Source: Nitrospirota bacterium
GTDB lineage: Bacteria > JACPQY01
DNA length: 10,439 nt
Reading direction: 5' to 3'
Assembly (NCBI GenBank): GCA_016180645.1
Contig: JACPAV010000045.1
Coordinates: 1-10,439, forward strand
Notes under the pieces: generated by a model
What the model was told of the DNA's origin: nothing
What the model saw: the letters and a program-made list of their open reading frames with translations, nothing else
Databases searched by the model: none
Part shown: piece by piece, positions 7,463 through 10,439 of the stretch
Numbering within the stretch: the stretch's first letter is position 1
How the letters are laid out: each line of letters opens with the position of its first letter
Position numbers and translations under genes: made by a program

Positions 7463-8561
7463 GGGTTCTGTCTTTCGCATTTCAGCAATCGCCGCCTTAG
7501 TCTTCGGCGCATGTAGCGACGATCTTGAGACCGAGATTGTAATTCCTGATTCTGCGCACCTTTCTTTCGATCAGCTATTGGATAAGCAGTGGCAGTTCTC
7601 TCTTCCCGCCACGGAATCGGTCAAGCCTCAGACTTTCATGGGGAATGCTCCGTGGAGGCAGGTAAGGGAGGTTGGAACCGGTTGCGCCAGAGATCCCGAC
7701 ACGGTTCCAGTCGCGAACAGTTCATCAACAGCGCCTAGAGTCTTCTACTATTCGGACAATGTTGGAACCCAGCAATTGACCGTTCTCGCCCTGCCCGACG
7801 ACACGTTTCGGGCTTACATGATTGGTTGGAACAAGCAGCAGGCGGAGGGGGCGAAATGTTGCTCGGTGGAAATGGATGTCTGGACAGTCCTCACGACAGA
7901 CCCTTCAAGCTACAAGAACTGGTCATCCCCAGAGAGGCTCTTGGGGAACTTCCCCTGGTCCCTCACCGCCGCCTTGACTCCCGGCTCCCACCACGTTCGG
8001 CTGTACTTGGAGACCGAGGGCAAGATCCAAACCATGATTTCCGAAAAAGACAACTTTGTGAAGTTCCACTCCGAATCCTCCCCCTCTTTCCTCTCGACTG
8101 ACGGCTCACGACTCACGGACTTACGCCCCCGAGATCCAAATATCACGGTCAACGATCTCGGGGTCTATGTAATGACCTGGGACAACCGCCCGGCGACGGA
8201 GGACTACGCCCCCGGCGGGAAGAAGGACGCGACCGCCGTCGCCAGGAATTTTGGCTTGGCTTTCAGCGTGGACGGCCTCAACTGGACGGTCGTGAGCAAC
8301 GAACTCTACCCGGATCTACTTCACCACCTCCGAGAGCCGCGGCACCATCTGCAAAGGCTCCCCCGGTGCCTCCTCCTGCTCCACCGCCACCGCCGTGAGC
8401 AATTGAATGTTTCTCCTGTCGCTTCAACTCTCCTTCCTGCTCCTCACGACTCGCGGGTTACGACTCACGATTCCCGACGTGGACGACACGGGGATGTGCG
8501 GGTCTTCCGCCGAGGAACGCCAGACCATGCCCTTCGCCATCAACGCCGCCCCCCTGGATGA
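7452..8561 (+). CDS. Lipoprotein A2, paralogue of A1 with frameshifted 3' end
   Basis: Starting at GTG7452 (11 bp inside the end of B1, after GGAGG), the protein begins MHRRGSVFR, has a hydrophobic core and reaches a lipobox-like FGAC with Cys21. The region after the Cys is not alignable to A1 or A3 by eye. Family motifs then appear: SHHVRLYLETEG, a DPNITVNDLGVYVMTWDN strand and the Asp-box-like FSVDGLNW. After SNELY (base 8309) the frame is wrong: it reads LLHHLREP and continues to 8561 across the B2 start. A one-base skip there would give RIYFTTSE and the proper family end at 8406, directly before the B2 ATG. Relative to A3, 81 bp are missing at this spot. As written, the protein has a scrambled tail, so it is a decaying or switched-off copy. 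Confidence 0.6.
   Translation: MHRRGSVFRISAIAALVFGACSDDLETEIVIPDSAHLSFDQLLDKQWQFSLPATESVKPQTFMGNAPWRQVREVGTGCARDPDTVPVANSSSTAPRVFYYSDNVGTQQLTVLALPDDTFRAYMIGWNKQQAEGAKCCSVEMDVWTVLTTDPSSYKNWSSPERLLGNFPWSLTAALTPGSHHVRLYLETEGKIQTMISEKDNFVKFHSESSPSFLSTDGSRLTDLRPRDPNITVNDLGVYVMTWDNRPATEDYAPGGKKDATAVARNFGLAFSVDGLNWTVVSNELYPDLLHHLREPRHHLQRLPRCLLLLHRHRREQLNVSPVASTLLPAPHDSRVTTHDSRRGRHGDVRVFRRGTPDHALRHQRRPPG
8098..8125 (+). repeat. Heptamer array, consensus CTCACGR, in A2
   Basis: Units start at 8098, 8105 and 8112, with a fourth offset by one base at 8120. The units at 8105 and 8112 differ only in the last base. They encode the residues just before RPRDPN, the same place as the A1 array. Confidence 0.65.
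8127..8310 (+). repeat. A2 copy of a near-identical block shared with A3
   Basis: 184 bp aligned without gaps to 9572-9755, with three mismatches counted by eye. It encodes PRDPN through SNELY. It starts right after the tandem repeats and ends at the shared frameshift. Confidence 0.9.
8310..8406 (+). other. Frameshift and deletion site in A2, with displaced family tail
   Basis: After GAACTCTAC (8301-8309), base 8310 is one base too many. From 8311 the +1 frame reads RIYFTTSESRGTICKG and ends STATAVSN-stop at 8406, matching the A1 end STATAISN. An 81-bp stretch present in A3 (about 9756-9836) is absent here. Confidence 0.8.
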
Positions 8562-8952
8562 GCAAGGAAACACCTTGGAGGACTACTCGTGCAATGGGTT
8601 CAACAGCGGGTGCGGGGTGTACTCCGTTGCCCACGGAGACGGCAACGTCATGACCTTCACCGCCCCCGAATCCCGCCGCTACTCCTTCGCCATCGTCCCC
8701 CAAAAACTCTACGTCCCGACGGAGGGGGTGACGAAACCATTTTTTGACAAGATAAACAATGATAACCAAACGAACCTCGAGAATAGGCTTTCTTTGATCC
8801 CGCCCGACCCGGCTCATCCCGGGCTGTCCGATATTGTGAATGCTCAGGTGCTCCAATTCTCCGAAGGTGCTTACGTGGAAGGTGTAATCCGCTTCGAAGT
8901 GGTGCCTCCACCAACTCAAATCGCCCGGAGGCCGAATGCTCGAGCTCCGTAG
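8407..8952 (+). CDS. B2, short B paralogue lacking most of the Cys-rich part
   Basis: A 181-residue protein. ATG8407 follows directly on the displaced A2 family stop (TGAATG). It opens with a hydrophobic signal-like segment (MFLLSLQLSFLLL), continues into residues encoded by a heptamer array, and then joins B1-like sequence at DVDDTGMC. The Cys-rich segment of B1 before that point is absent, leaving only three Cys. FAIVPQKLYVPTE and EGAYVEGVIRF are conserved with B1 and the giant protein, and the end is again RAP. Between these motifs lies a variable stretch that lacks the DPDxDG loop of the other copies and is encoded by an unusually AT-rich patch (about 8738-8795). It is probably exported. 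Function is unknown; it may be an accessory or a degenerating copy. Confidence 0.65.
   Translation: MFLLSLQLSFLLLTTRGLRLTIPDVDDTGMCGSSAEERQTMPFAINAAPLDEQGNTLEDYSCNGFNSGCGVYSVAHGDGNVMTFTAPESRRYSFAIVPQKLYVPTEGVTKPFFDKINNDNQTNLENRLSLIPPDPAHPGLSDIVNAQVLQFSEGAYVEGVIRFEVVPPPTQIARRPNARAP
8443..8477 (+). repeat. Heptamer array, consensus CTCACGA, at the 5' end of B2
   Basis: Five 7-bp units start at 8443, 8450, 8457, 8464 and 8471. Those at 8443 and 8464 are perfect CTCACGA; the others differ by two bases. It occupies the same place as the GCACTCA array of B1, just after the hydrophobic segment, but has a different unit. It ends where B1-like sequence resumes (8476). Confidence 0.75.
8476..8724 (+). 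repeat. B2 copy of the block shared with B1
   Basis: Matches B1 at 7001-7264, including the 79-bp block identical by eye. Downstream sequence diverges completely until EGAYVEGVIRF. Confidence 0.85.
8927..8931 (+). promoter_or_regulatory. Possible ribosome binding site of A3
   Basis: GGAGG within the last codons of B2, equivalent to the A2 site. Spacing to ATG8936 is only 4 nt, shorter than ideal, so the A3 start or its strength is less certain. Confidence 0.4.
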
Positions 8953-10300
8953 GGTTCGTTCGCTCGCGCTGGCCTCTCTGCTGATAGGGATCGCGGATTC
9001 CTGCGGAGACGGTCGTGTGGAATTACTCGTTTCCATTCCTGATTCTGCCCCTGAAAACTTGAGTGGGCTCCTTAACAAATCTTGGACGTTCTCCTACGAA
9101 GACAAGCCAGGCCAAACAGCACCAAATCGCAGCGAGAGTATGGAGTTCGTCCCAAGGCGATCACCCTCTTGTGGTCCTTCACAAGGTGGTTCAATCTATC
9201 TTCAGATGCCCGACGGCACAAGGCGGGTCTATCGGACGACCAATCCCGGAGGCATTTGCTTGTCAAACCAAGGGCCGACCGTGTTTGACCCTAAGGCTTG
9301 TCCTTCAACAGATGCCCCGGAGGCAATATGGACGGGTATTAAGTCCGATCAGAAAGGCATTGACGAAGCAAGCAAAATCTCCGACGCCTTCCCCTGGTCC
9401 CTCACTGCGGCCTTGACTCCCGGTGGCCATCACGTTCGGCTATACTTGGAAACCGAAGGAAAGATCAACACGATGCTTTCCAAGATCGACAACTTCACGG
9501 AGTTCCAGAACCGCGACGTCGGCCCCGTCTCCTTCTTCGACCTCACGGGTTCACGGGTTCACGGGATCACGCCCCGAGATCCAAATATCACGGTCAACGA
9601 TCTCGGGGTCTATGCCATGACCTGGGACAACCGCCCGGCGACGGAGGACTACGCTCCCGGCGGGAAGAAGGACGCGACCGCCGTCGCCAGGAATTTTGGC
9701 TTGGCTTTCAGCGTGGACGGCCTCAACTGGACGGTCGTGAGCAACGAACTCTACCGACCAGAGCGGCATCTCCTGTCTCGTTTCCCGCGGGGGCATCCGT
9801 CACGTCGTTCCGGTCTTCCTGACGAACGATCAGCTCCGGATCTACTTCACCACCTCCGAGAGCCGCGGCACCATCTGCAAAGGCTCCCCCGGCGCCACCT
9901 CCTGCTCCACCGCCACCGCCATCAGCAATTGATGGCCATCCTCCCGCTCGCCTCCATCCTCGCATTGTCAACCCCCATGTCTGACCCTCGGGTCTCCGAA
10001 ATGCAACCAGCAGCGACAAGATCCCGGATACGTTCACGAACGATCTGGGCAGACAGTTCTACGTCTTCCACCCCTTGGACGTGGCGGGCTTCTCCGCCGG
10101 TGCGGTTGCGATGCCGGACCCCAAGCTTCACTTCAACACCCGCCTGCGCCGGGATCTCTTCGCCCCGAACGCCTGCCATGTCTTCGGCCGGATGGCGTCG
10201 CAGAAAGTCATCCCGGCGGTGCTTCCCAACCAAACCGAGACCTACGCCAATGTCTTCGGAGTCACGGGGTCAGACATTTGTATCTGGACAATCTGGGTGA
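8936..10300 (+). CDS. Lipoprotein A3, frameshifted, read through into the remnant of a third B gene
   Basis: ATG8936 lies 17 bp inside B2. The product starts MLELRRVRS, has a hydrophobic core and a weak lipobox (ADSC, Cys23). After a region unlike A1 and A2 come GHHVRLYLETEG, a DPNITVNDLGVYAMTWDN strand and FSVDGLNW. After SNELY (base 9754) one extra C puts the frame out. In the +1 frame the family sequence goes on: DQSGISCLVSRGG, IRHVVPVFLTNDQLRIYF and the end STATAISN-stop at 9932. Unshifted, the frame instead runs through HLREP-type out-of-frame sequence, enters the ATG at 9932 of the next gene by chance in the same frame, and stops at 10300. The natural gene is therefore 8936-9932 with a frameshift, and residues after about 273 are unlikely to be functional. 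Confidence 0.55.
   Translation: MLELRRVRSLALASLLIGIADSCGDGRVELLVSIPDSAPENLSGLLNKSWTFSYEDKPGQTAPNRSESMEFVPRRSPSCGPSQGGSIYLQMPDGTRRVYRTTNPGGICLSNQGPTVFDPKACPSTDAPEAIWTGIKSDQKGIDEASKISDAFPWSLTAALTPGGHHVRLYLETEGKINTMLSKIDNFTEFQNRDVGPVSFFDLTGSRVHGITPRDPNITVNDLGVYAMTWDNRPATEDYAPGGKKDATAVARNFGLAFSVDGLNWTVVSNELYRPERHLLSRFPRGHPSRRSGLPDERSAPDLLHHLREPRHHLQRLPRRHLLLHRHRHQQLMAILPLASILALSTPMSDPRVSEMQPAATRSRIRSRTIWADSSTSSTPWTWRASPPVRLRCRTPSFTSTPACAGISSPRTPAMSSAGWRRRKSSRRCFPTKPRPTPMSSESRGQTFVSGQSG
9543..9571 (+). repeat. Octamer tandem repeat TCACGGGT in A3
   Basis: Three 8-bp units start at 9543, 9551 and 9559 (the third with one mismatch), followed by a partial TCACG. They sit just before the PRDPN codons, where A1 and A2 have heptamer arrays. 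Confidence 0.8.
9572..9755 (+). repeat. A3 copy of the near-identical block shared with A2
   Basis: Ungapped match to 8127-8310 with three mismatches in 184 bp by eye. It is bounded on the left by tandem repeats and on the right by the extra C. Confidence 0.9.
9755..9932 (+). other. Frameshift site in A3 and displaced family tail
   Basis: TAC C GAC (9752-9758) contains one base more than the A1-like TAC GAC. Skipping base 9755 restores the family C-terminus to the stop at 9930-9932, which overlaps the next ATG as TGATG. Confidence 0.8.
9932..10002 (+). pseudogene. Start of a third B-type gene (B3), truncated
   Basis: ATG9932 overlaps the family stop of A3 exactly as B1 does with A1. It encodes a signal-like segment (MAILPLASILALSTPM) comparable to the leucine-rich starts of B1 and B2. 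After about 23 codons the sequence abruptly becomes the giant-gene relic starting at 10003, in a different frame. No B domain follows in the window, so this is a truncated gene start. Confidence 0.6.
10003..10259 (+). pseudogene. Relic of a second giant glycosidase gene
   Basis: An ungapped 257-bp match to 3025-3281 of the giant gene at about 90% identity. Its frame encodes KIPDTFTNDLGRQFYVF and RRDLFAPNACHVFGRM. Several differences change residues in a moderate way (RVF to HVF, TQKII to SQKVI) and no gaps occur, so this looks like a once-functional diverged paralogue. It joins the B3 start out of frame on the left and is cut on the right six bases before a GGGGTCA element end. The piece covers only a beta-rich domain, without catalytic residues. 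Its frame stays open to 10335, but that tail is element sequence. Confidence 0.8.
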
Positions 10301-10320
10301 ACCCGGGGAAAGGGATAGGA
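10265..10320. mobile_element. Terminus of a GGGGTCA-type mobile element (left end)
   Basis: CGGGGTCAGACATTTGTATC (10265-10284) starts right after the giant-gene relic stops. It shares GGGGTCA with the element at 106 but differs inside. No inverted partner (TGACCCC) is visible in the rest of the window, so the other end would lie beyond 10439. From recall this resembles ends seen next to IS200-like transposase genes. The right limit given here is approximate. Confidence 0.4.
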
Positions 10321-10324
10321 AGGA

Positions 10325-10439
10325 TCAGTCGCTGAAGAGCGGCGAAGGGCCGAGGCCGGCGCGGAGGCGGGCCTCGCGATAGCTGCGGATGGCGGAACCA
10401 CGGTGATGGCTGTTGATCTCCATGATATCCGGCCGATTC
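10325..10439 (-). CDS. 3' end of a minus-strand gene, unidentified
   Basis: The frame is open from the window edge (first full codon at 10438) for 37 codons to a TGA at 10327-10325. It has a GC-rich third-position pattern typical of coding DNA. It contains RPDIMEINSHHRG and ends GPSPLFSD. The first motif loosely recalls the (H/R)PE-x-x-x-IN-x-H tail of SpsF-like cytidylyltransferases, which would fit the fragment at the left edge. Alternatively it is the end of a protein encoded by the element starting at 10265. There are too few residues to decide. Confidence 0.4.
   Translation of the reverse strand, partial: NRPDIMEINSHHRGSAIRSYREARLRAGLGPSPLFSD

Noticed and set aside
6767-8477. Heptamer arrays as a CRISPR-like array
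   Set aside because: Units are 7 bp, contiguous and without spacers, and lie inside coding sequence.
8310-8561. The unshifted A2 tail as a functional extension
   Set aside because: It is rich in His, Arg and Leu (LLHHLREP, LLLLHRHR), is the out-of-frame reading of a conserved family tail, and overlaps B2 by about 155 bp.
10075-10335. An 86-codon frame starting TTG as an independent gene
   Set aside because: Its first part is the middle of the giant-gene relic and its last 25 or so codons are element sequence; it has no proper start signal.
1-10439. One SpsF-like gene split by insertion of the whole locus
   Set aside because: Both edge fragments read on the minus strand, but the possible C-terminal tail is on the right and the middle piece on the left. 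That is the wrong order for a single interrupted gene; two genes or an unrelated right-hand gene would be needed.

Overview
The window comes from a GC-rich bacterial genome. It looks like an accessory, repeat-rich region of an uncultured, possibly Deltaproteobacteria/Myxococcota-like lineage; that placement is an inference from style (GC-rich third codon positions, large secreted multidomain proteins, GGGGTCA-type element ends, heptamer repeats), not from a marker gene. All substantial genes are on the + strand. I see no rRNA, tRNA, CRISPR array or convincing factor-independent terminator.

Layout. Bases 1-104 carry, on the minus strand, an internal piece of an SpsF-like cytidylyltransferase gene that stops abruptly at a small inverted-repeat element (106-215). 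That element supplies the start codon of a very large gene (166-5571, 1801 aa). Its product has several Ig-like domains, a ZU5-like domain, a TIM-barrel glycoside hydrolase of clan GH-A with both catalytic glutamates visible, and a C-terminal domain here called B. Downstream is a tandem series of two alternating gene types. A genes are predicted lipoproteins with motifs of a five-bladed beta-propeller glycosidase-like fold: A1 5586-6746, A2 from 7452, A3 from 8936. B genes are small exported proteins carrying the same C-terminal domain as the giant enzyme: B1 6746-7462 and B2 8407-8952. Stops and starts overlap (TGATG, TGAATG, or a start inside the end of the previous gene), so the series probably forms one translationally coupled operon.

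The series decays to the right. A2 and A3 share the same one-base frameshift after a CTCTAC sequence, and A2 has also lost 81 bp relative to A3. The third B gene keeps only its start and signal-like segment (9932-10002). It then runs out of frame into a 257-bp remnant (10003-10259) about 90% identical to 3025-3281 of the giant gene, which is evidence for a lost second giant gene. A few bases later a second GGGGTCA-type element end begins (about 10265), followed by the 3' end of a minus-strand gene (10325-10439).

Working model: secreted or surface proteins acting on an extracellular glycan, with the giant protein as enzyme and the A and B proteins as lipid-anchored or exported accessories. The paralogues are mosaics of near-identical and unrelated DNA blocks, and degenerate 7- and 8-bp tandem repeats lie inside coding sequence at corresponding places. 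This suggests diversification by recombination and slippage. I recognise no described system with this layout.
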